From Halorubellus sp. JP-L1 (GTDB lineage Archaea > Halobacteriota > Halobacteria > Halobacteriales > Natrialbaceae): a stretch of DNA of 64,000 bases. Each line of letters begins with the position of its first letter. Position 1 is the first letter of the stretch. Below the pieces are notes generated by a model. The model saw only the letters and a program-made list of their open reading frames with translations, was not told the origin of the DNA and did not search any database. Made by a program: the position numbers and the translations under genes. Below are positions 31,687-40,030 of this stretch, in pieces. Location of the stretch: assembly GCF_011440375.1 (NCBI RefSeq), contig NZ_JAAOIR010000001.1:744001-808000 (forward strand), in the 5' to 3' direction.

Positions 31687-32208
31687 TTACTGACCCTCCG
31701 CGCGTTCGGGGTGGAGTTCGTCCGCGAGCTCGCTCGTCTCGTCGAACTCGACGGCGTCCTCCTCGTCGACGGCGACCGTGTACGACGGTCGCGTGACGCG
31801 GGCACCGTCGACCGTGACGTGCCCGTGCACGATGAACTGTCGTGCCTGCTGGGTGGTGTTCGCGAGGCCCTTGCGGTACGCGACCGTCTGCAGGCGGCGT
31901 TCGAGGAGGTCGTTGATCTCGAGACTCAGGATGTCGTCGAGTTCGTCGCCCTCGTCGAGCACGCCGATGCGCTTCAGTCGCGCGAGGAACTCCTGTCCGG
32001 CCTCCTCGGCCGCTTCCGCAGTCTGTGCGGACCCGAGCAGGTCACGTGCTTCCCGGCGGAACGACCGCAGCTGGGACTGCACGCGCCAGAGTTCCTCCTT
32101 GTTCTTCAGGCCGTACGTGTCGAGAAGGCCGTGTTCCTCGGCGATGCGTTCGCCCTGCCACGGGTGGTTCGGCGTCTCGTAGGCTTTGGTGTTCTTTCCG
32201 GTTGCCAT
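31687..32208 (-). CDS. rps4: 30S ribosomal protein S4
   Basis: Small-subunit protein uS4, 173 aa, a primary 16S rRNA binder. It has the archaeal N-terminus [20 protein letters not shown], and an S4 RNA-binding domain around [20 protein letters not shown] and [17 protein letters not shown]. The start ATG overlaps the last base of the rps13 stop region. Confidence 0.97.
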   Translation of the reverse strand: MATGKNTKAYETPNHPWQGERIAEEHGLLDTYGLKNKEELWRVQSQLRSFRREARDLLGSAQTAEAAEEAGQEFLARLKRIGVLDEGDELDDILSLEINDLLERRLQTVAYRKGLANTTQQARQFIVHGHVTVDGARVTRPSYTVAVDEEDAVEFDETSELADELHPERAEGQ

Positions 32209-32735
32209 TATTCGTCCTCACCCTCGGCTGCGGCCTCTTCCTCGGCCTGTTCTTCGCGAATCTCTTCGACGTTGACGCCGATGGTCCCCTCGGTACGACC
32301 GGTGGACTTCGTCCGCTGGCCGCGGACCTTCTGTCCGCGCTTGTGGCGGACGCCACGGTACGCCTCGATCATCTTGAGGCGGTTGATGTCGTGGCGGCGA
32401 GCCATGTTGAGGTCGTTCCCGACCTCGTGCGTGGTCTCGCCGGAGTAGAAGGCCGTCTGGCGGTTGTTGAGCCAGTCGGGGACTTCCTCGGCGTAGTTCT
32501 CTACGATTTCGACGACGGCGTCGATCTCATCGTCTTCCAGGCGGCCGAAGGTGGCCGTCCGGTCGACGTCAGCCTCGTGGGCGATGATTCTCGCCGTGCG
32601 TCGCCCGATGCCGTTCATCTCGATGAGCGACCGCTCGACGGACTTCGTCCCGTCGAGGTCTGTCTGGCCGATTCGGACGAAGTAACGAAGGTCTTCGTCG
32701 TCCTCGGTGTCGCCCTGTGGTTGTTCTTCGCTCAT
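32208..32735 (-). CDS. rps13: 30S ribosomal protein S13
   Basis: Small-subunit protein uS13, 175 aa. It has an acidic head, then [36 protein letters not shown], and the basic C-terminal [20 protein letters not shown] that contacts rRNA and tRNA. First protein gene after tRNA-Ser in the rps13-rps4-rps11-rpoD operon; an acidic tail of about 20 residues is a halophile feature. Confidence 0.97.
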   Translation of the reverse strand: MSEEQPQGDTEDDEDLRYFVRIGQTDLDGTKSVERSLIEMNGIGRRTARIIAHEADVDRTATFGRLEDDEIDAVVEIVENYAEEVPDWLNNRQTAFYSGETTHEVGNDLNMARRHDINRLKMIEAYRGVRHKRGQKVRGQRTKSTGRTEGTIGVNVEEIREEQAEEEAAAEGEDE

Positions 32736-32809
32736 GTGTTGCGTGTATGGAGTGCTGATGCACTCTCGGTTGTGGTTCCACGGCCGGCCTGGTGCGGCAT
32801 GGAATCCGA

Positions 32810-32893
32810 CGTCGTGGCGGGGATTTGAACCCCGGAGGCTTACGCCACAGAGTTAGCAACCCTGCGCCTTGGGCCAGGCTAGGCTACCACGAC
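32810..32893 (-). tRNA. tRNA-Ser (anticodon GCT)
   Basis: An 84-nt type II tRNA. Acceptor GTCGTGG pairs with CCACGAC, discriminator G. The anticodon stem CAGGG/CTCTG encloses TTGCTAA, giving GCT (AGC/AGU codons). A long variable arm and GGTTCAAATCC T-arm are present. No encoded CCA and no intron. It leads the rps13 operon, 74 bases before the rps13 start. Confidence 0.95.
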
Positions 32894-32970
32894 TCGCTGT
32901 CTATCGTCGCCCTGTGCGGACTCGGGGCCGACGCCCCTACATCGATTGCACTCACGGATACTCTGGTCTG

Positions 32971-32980
32971 TTACTTAAGC
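32971..32980 (-). promoter_or_regulatory. TATA box of the tRNA-Ser/rps13 operon
   Basis: GCTTAAGTAA on the minus strand lies about 80 bases upstream of the tRNA-Ser 5' end, predicting a transcript start near 32950. The spacer 32894-33101 holds no other visible gene. Confidence 0.5.
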
Positions 32981-33101
32981 CCCACGGAACGGCGGCCGCC
33001 TGTGCCGGCTTCGCACGCCGTCGCGTGGTCGGCGTTCGGTGCGCGAACCCGAACGACAGAGGAGCGGACTCGGAGGCGAAGACGCCGGACGGATCGGCGA
33101 G

Positions 33102-34241
33102 TCAGTCGGTCGCGACGTCCGCGGGTTCTTCGCCCGCGATCGGTCGGTTGTGGAGGGCCTCGCCCGTCCGGCCGTCGAACAGGTGGATCGAGTCTTCGCT
33201 GATGCGAGCGACCGCCTTGTCGCCTTCCGCGATCCGTCGCATCCCGCTGGTGGTCGCGACGAGCGTCTCGTCGGACCCCTCGAAGTCCAGGTACAGCGTG
33301 TTCTCGTTCCCCATCGGCTCGATGACGTCGACGACGGTCTCGAAGTCGTGCGCGCCCGTGGCGTCCGAGACGAGTTCGACCGCTTCAGGCCTGACGCCGA
33401 GGACGACCTCGCTCGCGTCCCCGATCGACTCGCGAAGGTCGGCGCCGAGCGGGTAACTGAACGCCTCGCTCTCGAGGCGGCCGTCGGTCACGGTCATCTC
33501 GAAGAAGTTCATCGAGGGTTCGCCGACGAACCCCGCGACGAACCGGTTCGCGGGCTCGTGATAGCACTCCAGGGGCGTGGCGATCTGCTGGAGTTCGCCG
33601 TCGTTGAGGATGGCGATCCGGTCGCCCATCGTCATCGCTTCGGTCTGGTCGTGCGTGACGTACATCGTCGTCACGCCGAGGTCCTCCTGGATCCGCTGGA
33701 GTTCCGTCCGCATCTGCGAGCGCAGCTTCGCGTCGAGGTTCGACAGCGGTTCGTCCATCAGGAACACCTCGGGGTCGCGGACGATCGCGCGACCCAGGGC
33801 GACGCGCTGCTGTTGGCCGCCAGATAGTTCGCGCGGCCGTCGGTCGAGGAGGTCCTCGATGCCCATCATCGACGCTGCCTCCTCGACGCGGGACTGGATC
33901 TCCGATTTCGGGAGGTCCGTGGACTCCTCGAGCCCGAACGCCATGTTACCGCGTACGGTCATGTGCGGGTATAGCGCGTACGACTGGAACACCATCGCGA
34001 TGTCCCGATGCTGGGACTTCACGTCGTTCATCACCCGCCCGCCGAGCCGTATCTCGCCGCTTGTCACCGTCTCGAGGCCGGCGACCATCCGGAGCGTCGT
34101 CGACTTCCCGCAGCCGGATGGGCCGACGACGACGAGGAACTCCTCGTCGCCGAGCGTGAGCGATACGTCGTCGACGGCGACGATGTGGTCGTCGCCGTCC
34201 TGGAACACCTTCGTCACCGAGTCGAGTTCGAGTTCTGTCAT
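33102..34241 (-). CDS. Sugar ABC transporter ATP-binding protein (MalK/UgpC type)
   Basis: A 379-aa ATPase that energises the CUT1-type importer encoded upstream. Walker A GPSGCGKSTT, signature LSGGQQQR, Walker B VFLMDEPLSNLD and the switch histidine in YVTHDQTEAM are all intact. The C-terminal third is the MalK-type regulatory OB/TOBE domain (LGVRPEAVELV). It is the last gene of the SBP-permease-permease-ATPase operon, 61 bases after the second permease. The sugar transported is unknown. Confidence 0.95.
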   Translation of the reverse strand: MTELELDSVTKVFQDGDDHIVAVDDVSLTLGDEEFLVVVGPSGCGKSTTLRMVAGLETVTSGEIRLGGRVMNDVKSQHRDIAMVFQSYALYPHMTVRGNMAFGLEESTDLPKSEIQSRVEEAASMMGIEDLLDRRPRELSGGQQQRVALGRAIVRDPEVFLMDEPLSNLDAKLRSQMRTELQRIQEDLGVTTMYVTHDQTEAMTMGDRIAILNDGELQQIATPLECYHEPANRFVAGFVGEPSMNFFEMTVTDGRLESEAFSYPLGADLRESIGDASEVVLGVRPEAVELVSDATGAHDFETVVDVIEPMGNENTLYLDFEGSDETLVATTSGMRRIAEGDKAVARISEDSIHLFDGRTGEALHNRPIAGEEPADVATD

Positions 34242-34302
34242 GGATTCACCGTCCGTGTTCGATCGTCCGTACAGTCGGTCCGCGGCGTCTTCGGTCGTTC
34301 GG

Positions 34303-35346
34303 TCACGTCGCCACCCCCTCGGAGAACTCCTCGCTGAACATGACGTAGACCGCGATCGTCGGGAGTGCGGTCAGTAGCGCGCCGGCCATCTGGAGGCCGA
34401 AGTTCGTCCCCGACAGGTCGACGCCGAGGCCCGCGAGCACGAGCGTCGCGGGTGCGGCCTCGCTCGTCGCCGAGGAGACGAGGATGAGCGCGAACAGGAG
34501 GTCGTTCCAGATCTGCGTGAACTGGTAGATGAGGACGACCGCGAACATCGGCGTCGACAGCGGCAGCACGATCCGCCGGTAGACGCGCCGGAGCGTGGCG
34601 CCGTCGAGGCGCGCGGACTCGATCATCTCCTCGCTCATGTTCTTGTAGTACGACCGGAACAGCACGGTACAGACGGGGATCCCGTACGCGACGTGCGTGA
34701 GCGAGAGCTCGATCAGGTTCGCGTACGACTCGGGGATGCCCGACGACCAGAGGAAGCCGAGCAAGTCGTTGAGGTTGACGACGTTCGTCCAGAACTCCGT
34801 GAGCGGGACGAGCACCGCCTGGTAGGGGATGAACACGCCGGCGACGAACAGCGCCAGGAAGATCGCCTTGTACCGGCGCTTCCAGGTCGCTTGCGTGAGG
34901 CCGTACGCGGCGATGCTCCCGAGGAAGCCGGAGAGGAGCGTCGCCGGGATGGCGTACAGCGCGCTGTTGAGCAGGCCGCGTCCGAGCATGTCGAACGCTG
35001 TCGCCCACTTATCTGTCGTGAAGCCGTCGCCGAGCGGTGGCGCGAACGGGAACGTCTGCGTCACCGCGGTGTTCGTCTTGAACGACGTGACGACGCCGGA
35101 CTCCAGCGGCGTCAGGTAGAACGCCGTCACGAGCAGGAGGACGGCGTAGAGGACGACGCGCGAGGGGTCAACCTGGAAGCGTCCTCCGCGGGCGTCCTCG
35201 GTCACGCCCGGCGCGGGATCGGCGTCCGCGGTCGTCCCGCCGTCCGTGCGCGCGTCGATATCCCCGCCGTCGGCCTGCGCGGCCGTCGTCGCGTCGTCCG
35301 TCTTCGTGGTCTCGCTGGTGTCGTCCGTCGGATCGATCTCTGTCAT
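34303..35346 (-). CDS. Sugar ABC transporter permease (MalG type)
   Basis: A 347-aa inner permease of a CUT1 importer. It has an acidic N-terminal tail (1-55), then six transmembrane segments starting at VVLYAVLLLVTAFYLTPL. The EAA loop that docks on the ATPase reads ESARLDGATLRRVYRRIVLP. The start overlaps the upstream permease stop by four bases, so stoichiometric translation is expected. Longer upstream frames are antisense shadows. Confidence 0.93.
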   Translation of the reverse strand: MTEIDPTDDTSETTKTDDATTAAQADGGDIDARTDGGTTADADPAPGVTEDARGGRFQVDPSRVVLYAVLLLVTAFYLTPLESGVVTSFKTNTAVTQTFPFAPPLGDGFTTDKWATAFDMLGRGLLNSALYAIPATLLSGFLGSIAAYGLTQATWKRRYKAIFLALFVAGVFIPYQAVLVPLTEFWTNVVNLNDLLGFLWSSGIPESYANLIELSLTHVAYGIPVCTVLFRSYYKNMSEEMIESARLDGATLRRVYRRIVLPLSTPMFAVVLIYQFTQIWNDLLFALILVSSATSEAAPATLVLAGLGVDLSGTNFGLQMAGALLTALPTIAVYVMFSEEFSEGVAT

Positions 35347-36365
35347 AGGTTGTCCCTCCGGAACTCGTAGACGAGGTACGGGCCGATGATGCCGAGCGCG
35401 AGCACGAACAGGATGATCGCGATCGCGGCACCGTACGCCCACTCGGTGTTCGAGTAGGCGGTCCGTACCATCAGCGTCGAGAGGATGTCCGTGCCCGTCG
35501 GCGGCCGGTAGCCCGAGACGAGCGAGTAGAGGAAGTCGAACGCCTTCAGCGCGAACACCATCAGGATGACGGCGGCGCTGATCGTCGCACCCTTCAACTG
35601 GGGGATGATGATCCGCCAGTACATCCGGAACGTCGAGGCGCCGTCGGTCTTCGCGGCCTCGTACATCTCGTCGGGGATCGCGCGGAGGCCGGCGAGGTAG
35701 ACGACCATCGCGTACCCCGAGAACTGCCAGATGAGCGCGAACACGACCGCCCAGAGTGCGATCGATTGATTCCCGAGGTAGGAGAACGGGCCGAGTCCGA
35801 ACAGCCCGAAGAACTGGTTCATGATCCCCTCGTTGTAGTTGTACATCCACAGCCAGAACTGGGCGGTGACGACGAACGAGAGGCTCATCGGGAGCAAGTA
35901 GATCGTGCGGAACGCGTTCTCGAACCGGATCCCGCGATCGATGAGGATCGCGAGTACGAGCCCGATCGCGAGCGTGCCGACCGTGAAGCCGACGACGAGG
36001 AGGAACGTGTTCGTCACGGCGTTCCAGACGTTCGGGTCCCCGAACGCTCGCGTGTACATCTCGAAGTCCAGCTGGGAGTAGTCGGCGCCGCCGAACCCGC
36101 TGTAGTCGGTCAGCGAGAGGAAGAAGTTCCAGAGGATGGCGCCGTACACGAACAGCGCCATCAGGAGGAACGGCGGGAGCCAGAACGGCGCGGATTCGAG
36201 GAAGTCGCTCCCGAAGCGTCCCTCGAATCGGTCCTTGATGCGCGTCACGGGGCCGACCGAGCGCCCCTGGTCGCCGCCCGCGGTGACGCCGCCGTCCGTG
36301 CGTGGCTCTCGCTCGTCGTCTGACTCGGTGAGTGCTCGTCGCAACGCGGAAAGAATGTCGGTCAT
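35343..36365 (-). CDS. Sugar ABC transporter permease (MalF/UgpA type)
   Basis: A 340-aa permease with six transmembrane helices after a charged N-terminus of about 55 residues. The EAA motif is EAAKTDGASTFRMYWRIIIP. LTDYSGFGGADY follows the first helix on the outside. It pairs with the MalG-type permease, whose start codon overlaps its stop, and follows the binding-protein gene by 19 bases. Confidence 0.93.
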   Translation of the reverse strand: MTDILSALRRALTESDDEREPRTDGGVTAGGDQGRSVGPVTRIKDRFEGRFGSDFLESAPFWLPPFLLMALFVYGAILWNFFLSLTDYSGFGGADYSQLDFEMYTRAFGDPNVWNAVTNTFLLVVGFTVGTLAIGLVLAILIDRGIRFENAFRTIYLLPMSLSFVVTAQFWLWMYNYNEGIMNQFFGLFGLGPFSYLGNQSIALWAVVFALIWQFSGYAMVVYLAGLRAIPDEMYEAAKTDGASTFRMYWRIIIPQLKGATISAAVILMVFALKAFDFLYSLVSGYRPPTGTDILSTLMVRTAYSNTEWAYGAAIAIILFVLALGIIGPYLVYEFRRDNL

Positions 36366-36384
36366 TTATGGTGTCATCCGGCGA

Positions 36385-37743
36385 CTACACTGCGTCCATG
36401 AACCCGGAGGTCGCACCGTCGACGTCGTACGGTCCCGTGAAGTTCTGCGAGATGACGTCGTTGAGCGACGTCATCGTGCTGGCGGGGACCGCGAGGCCGT
36501 GCTGGAGCGTCGGCGGACGGTGTTCGGCGTTCGCGAATTGCTCGGCCGCCTCCTGCAGGTAGGGACCGAACGCGTCCATGCTGACGTCGGTTCGCGTCGG
36601 GATTGACCCCTTGTACTGGTTGTACGCGATCTGGGCGTCCTCGGAGCCGACGTACGCCATCCAGGTCTTGGAGTTCTCCGGCGAGGGGTTGTCGCTCGGG
36701 TAGAGCATCGAGTCGAAGTGCAGCGTGTACATGTTCCCGGTGCCGGGGAACGGCACGTACCCCCACTCGGAGTCGTACTCGAAGTCCTCCGCGCCGCGGA
36801 ACGCGCCGGCGGCCCAGTTCCCCTGGTGGATGAACGCGGCGTCGCCGTTGACGATGTTCTCCATGGACGTCGTCAGGTTGAGCGAGGACGCGTCGTCCGA
36901 GATGTGGTTCTCGTGGATCTCGGCGACGGTCTCGAACGAGGAGCGAACGGCGCTCTCGGAGCCGTTGCCCTCGATGAAGTCCATGTACGGCTGGTAGCCC
37001 TCCTGACCGAGCATGACCTGCGCCCAGAGCTGCGTGATCGTCCACGTACCGCTCATGGCCTGGGTCATCGGGACCGCGTCCGTCTCGCTGCCGACGGTCT
37101 CGAGTGCGGAGAGCAGCGAGGAGACGTCGGTGAGGCTGTCTGGGTCGACGCCCGCTTCTTCGACGACGGACACGTTGTAGAACAGGCAGTTCAGCTGGTG
37201 GGAGCCCAGCGGGACGGCACGGAACGTGCCTCCCATCTGGTGGAGCGACTCCGCTTCCTCGATGTGGACGTCGGCGAAGTCGTTCTCCTCCCAGACGTCG
37301 CCGACGTCGCCGAGGACGCCCTCGTACTTCTGGAGGTTCGGGCCGGGCCAGTTCGCGAACGCGCTCGGCGGGTTGCCCGCCTGGAGTCGGTTCGCGACGA
37401 CGGTGTCGAGGTTCTGGTTCCCGCCCCCTCCGATGGGTTCGACGTTCATCGGGACGTCCGGGTGCTTCTCCTCGAACGTGGAGACGAGCGCTTCGGCTGC
37501 CCTGGAGCCGTCGCTCCCCGTCCATCCGTGGAGGACGTTGAGCTCGTTTCCAGAGCCACCGTCGCCGCCGTCGCCGCCGTCGCTGTCGGTACCGTCGGTA
37601 CCGTCGCCACCGTCGCCGCCGTCGCCGTCGGTTGCGGTGCCTTCGTCGTTCCCCATGCAGCCGGCGAGCCCGAATGCGCCAGCGACCGATGCCGTCGCAA
37701 CGAACTTACGCCGTGAGACGTCGTCGCGGTCTTGCTGTGTCAT
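36385..37743 (-). CDS. Sugar ABC transporter substrate-binding lipoprotein (Tat-exported)
   Basis: A 452-aa extracellular binding protein. The N-terminus has a twin-arginine signal SRRKFVATASVAGAFGLAGC with a lipobox cysteine at residue 29, so it is folded in the cytosol, exported by Tat and lipid-anchored. A Gly/Asp/Thr linker (30-65) precedes the periplasmic-type fold starting LNVLHGWTGSDGSRAAEAL. It belongs to the family 1 solute-binding proteins of CUT1 importers (glucose, glycerol-phosphate or oligosaccharide types). First gene of the operon, with a clear promoter upstream. Confidence 0.93.
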   Translation of the reverse strand: MTQQDRDDVSRRKFVATASVAGAFGLAGCMGNDEGTATDGDGGDGGDGTDGTDSDGGDGGDGGSGNELNVLHGWTGSDGSRAAEALVSTFEEKHPDVPMNVEPIGGGGNQNLDTVVANRLQAGNPPSAFANWPGPNLQKYEGVLGDVGDVWEENDFADVHIEEAESLHQMGGTFRAVPLGSHQLNCLFYNVSVVEEAGVDPDSLTDVSSLLSALETVGSETDAVPMTQAMSGTWTITQLWAQVMLGQEGYQPYMDFIEGNGSESAVRSSFETVAEIHENHISDDASSLNLTTSMENIVNGDAAFIHQGNWAAGAFRGAEDFEYDSEWGYVPFPGTGNMYTLHFDSMLYPSDNPSPENSKTWMAYVGSEDAQIAYNQYKGSIPTRTDVSMDAFGPYLQEAAEQFANAEHRPPTLQHGLAVPASTMTSLNDVISQNFTGPYDVDGATSGFMDAV

Positions 37744-37770
37744 ATTCTCACACCTCTCAGTATATGTTTA

Positions 37771-37789
37771 CTATGCATAGATTATAAGC
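37771..37789 (-). promoter_or_regulatory. Promoter and candidate operator of the sugar ABC operon
   Basis: The minus strand reads GCTTATAAT (37781-37789, TATA box) immediately followed downstream by the perfect 10-bp palindrome CTATGCATAG (37771-37780). A second CTATGC half lies just upstream of the TATA box. The predicted start is near 37757, 14 bases before the ATG. A repressor bound at the palindrome would occlude the initiation complex. Confidence 0.6.
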
Positions 37790-37989
37790 ATAGGGTGTAC
37801 GTTGTTCCGTAATAGGCTCCTATAACCTCGAGAGGATTCGCCGGACGGAAGCGAAGTCACGGACCATCACACTGCGAGACCGTTCGCCGGTGTGCGCGCC
37901 GTATCGCTCGCCAAGTCGTCGGGACCGAGGGAACGGTCGCGAGTGCGCGACCGGAGGGCATACGTGGGAGGGAGGCGACGGGGGTGACG

Positions 37990-38655
37990 ATGCGCCCCAA
38001 TCGGTTCGGCGTCTTCGAGTATCCGATCGCCGGCAAGGACCGCGAGTGGCCGGTCGTCGTCGGGTGGATACTGGTCATGGTCTCGTTCGTGATCCCGGTC
38101 GCGCCGCTCGTTCCCTACCTCGGGTACCTCGTGCGCGTCCTCGCCGCGAGTTCGCGCGAGGACGCGACGCCACCGATCCGGACCGACCCCGTCGGACTCC
38201 TCACGCAAGGCATCCTGGGGAGCGTGATCGTCGCCACCTACTTGCTCCCGCCGGTCCTCGCGCTCCTCGTCACCGTCTACGGCGCCAGCGAACGCGCTGG
38301 TGCGGTCGACGTCGGCTTCTCCGACTCGCTCGTGCTCTACGCCGGATCGACCGTCGTCCTCGCCGTCTTCCTGCTCGCCGTCTTCCTCGTCCCGATCGCG
38401 CTCGCCCGCTACGCCGACGACGGGTTCCGCGCCGCGTTCGGCGCCCGCGGCATCGCCCCCGTCGCCAGTCACGCCGCGTACTTCGCGCGCTGGATGGCCG
38501 GCACCGTCGCACTCGTACTGACGGCGGCGTTCGCCAACGTCGCCGTCCAGGTCGACCGCGCAGGGCCCGTCATCGCGTCCCTCGTCGTCGCGTACGGCGT
38601 CGTCCTCGCCGCGCACCTCTGGGGCGTCGGCGTCCGCCTCGCCCGCGAACGCTGA
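37990..38655 (+). CDS. DUF4013 membrane protein
   Basis: A 221-aa integral membrane protein resembling the haloarchaeal DUF4013 family. It starts MRPNRFGVFEYPIAGKD, with the family-like early PYLGYLVRVL segment. About five or six hydrophobic segments follow, with the short polar loop RYADDGFRAAFGARGI before the last pair. Function unknown. GTG two codons earlier is an alternative start. Divergent from the sugar ABC operon across 246 bases. Confidence 0.75.
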   Translation: MRPNRFGVFEYPIAGKDREWPVVVGWILVMVSFVIPVAPLVPYLGYLVRVLAASSREDATPPIRTDPVGLLTQGILGSVIVATYLLPPVLALLVTVYGASERAGAVDVGFSDSLVLYAGSTVVLAVFLLAVFLVPIALARYADDGFRAAFGARGIAPVASHAAYFARWMAGTVALVLTAAFANVAVQVDRAGPVIASLVVAYGVVLAAHLWGVGVRLARER

Positions 38656-38705
38656 ACCAGTCAGTCGGTCGACGCCGTCGGGCCCCTCCGATTCCATCGA
38701 CGCGC

Positions 38706-39911
38706 TCAGTTCTCCGCGGTGCGCTCGACGCGGTACGCTTCGTTCCCGAGGACGACCACGTCGTCGATCGCTGCGATCCTCCGTCGTTCGTCGTCGAAGC
38801 GCTCCTCGTAGAGCCGGGTGCCGTCGTCGAGGTCGAACGCGTACGCGTACCCCGCTTCGTCGAGCACCCAGACGGCGTCCCGGACGCGCTCGACGCCGAC
38901 GACCTTGCCGTTCACTCGGTCCTGCCAGCGAGCCTCGCCATCGGTCCGGTTCAGCGAGACGACGTGGCCGGCGTCAGTGCCGAAGACGACGGTTCCCTCG
39001 GCGACGAGCGGCGACGTCTGCGAGCTGACGTCCGCGAGAGGCTCGTGGCTCCACTCCTCGACGAACTCGGGGAGCGTTCGCGCTTCGAACGGGCCCTTCC
39101 CGCCGTAGACGGTGCCGTCGGCGACCGTCGGCTCGGAGAACCCCCAGAAGACGTCGTGTCGCTGGTTCGTCGTCCCGGTGGCGAGGTCGACGTCGAGGAC
39201 GTGGTCGGTGACGGTGACGAACAGGTGGTTCTCGTACGGGAGGAGTCCGCTGACGAACCCGTCGTCGAAGTCGACGTGCCAGTTGACGTCGCCGGTCTCG
39301 CGATCGATCGCGGTGACGCGCGGTCGCTGGTCGTCGCCCGAGCCGCTTCCCTGCGTAGCGACGACGACGACCTCGTCGGTCAGCACGACCGAGCCGACGC
39401 TGTAGTGGTCGCCGTCGGACGGCGCGGCGTGCTCGAAGCGGACGTCCCCGGTGGCGTCGTCGAGCACGATAACGCGGACGCCCTCCGACTCCGTCGATGG
39501 CTCGAGTGCGACCACGGCGATGTCGCCATCTGCGACGACGCTTCCACCGTGCCGCGACTCCGAGAGCTCCGTCTTCTGCCAGCGTCGCCGCCCGTCGACC
39601 GCTCGCTTCTCGACCCCTCCGGAGCGCACGGTGTAGAACGCGTCGTCGGTCTCGGCGAGATGAGAGACGTACTGGTTCGAGAACCGCCACGTCAGTTCGA
39701 GCGAGATCGCATCGCTCGATTCGGTCGGCTCCGCGTCCTCCGTCGAGTCCGTCTCGGTCGTCTCCGCGTCGCCATCGACGGTCTCGGTGCTCGATTCGCG
39801 CTCGGTTCGTGCGGTCGTCGCTCGGGTCGAGGTGCCCGACGCCTGGTCGAGTCGGAGGCAACCGGCGAGCGAGCACAGGCCCACCCCAGCGAGGAGACTG
39901 CGTCGATTCAT
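38706..39911 (-). CDS. PQQ-like beta-propeller lipoprotein
   Basis: A 401-aa exported lipoprotein. The signal MNRRSLLAGVGLCSLAGC carries twin arginines and a lipobox cysteine at residue 18. A Thr/Glu/Asp-rich linker (20-68) precedes a beta-propeller of PQQ-like repeats (for example VTAIDRETGDVNWHVDF and VVSLNRTDGEARWQDRV). Such haloarchaeal proteins are BamB-like scaffolds; no cofactor-binding residues can be asserted. Convergent with the DUF4013 gene, 50 bases apart. Confidence 0.88.
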   Translation of the reverse strand: MNRRSLLAGVGLCSLAGCLRLDQASGTSTRATTARTERESSTETVDGDAETTETDSTEDAEPTESSDAISLELTWRFSNQYVSHLAETDDAFYTVRSGGVEKRAVDGRRRWQKTELSESRHGGSVVADGDIAVVALEPSTESEGVRVIVLDDATGDVRFEHAAPSDGDHYSVGSVVLTDEVVVVATQGSGSGDDQRPRVTAIDRETGDVNWHVDFDDGFVSGLLPYENHLFVTVTDHVLDVDLATGTTNQRHDVFWGFSEPTVADGTVYGGKGPFEARTLPEFVEEWSHEPLADVSSQTSPLVAEGTVVFGTDAGHVVSLNRTDGEARWQDRVNGKVVGVERVRDAVWVLDEAGYAYAFDLDDGTRLYEERFDDERRRIAAIDDVVVLGNEAYRVERTAEN

Positions 39912-39952
39912 GCATCGAGTACCACGCTCCCTCGACTAATCAGTAACTGATT

Positions 39953-39997
39953 CGGCACGATCCATCTCGGCACGATCCATCTCGGCACGATCCATCC
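39953..39997. repeat. 15-bp tandem repeat (3 copies)
   Basis: cggcacgatccatct at 39953-39967 and 39968-39982, with a third copy differing by one base at 39983-39997. It occupies the 119-base spacer between the propeller lipoprotein gene and the PH-domain gene. No gene is seen there. Confidence 0.9.
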
Positions 39998-40030
39998 TGC
40001 CGTCCTCCGGGAACCCCACCGGGCGAGGGA

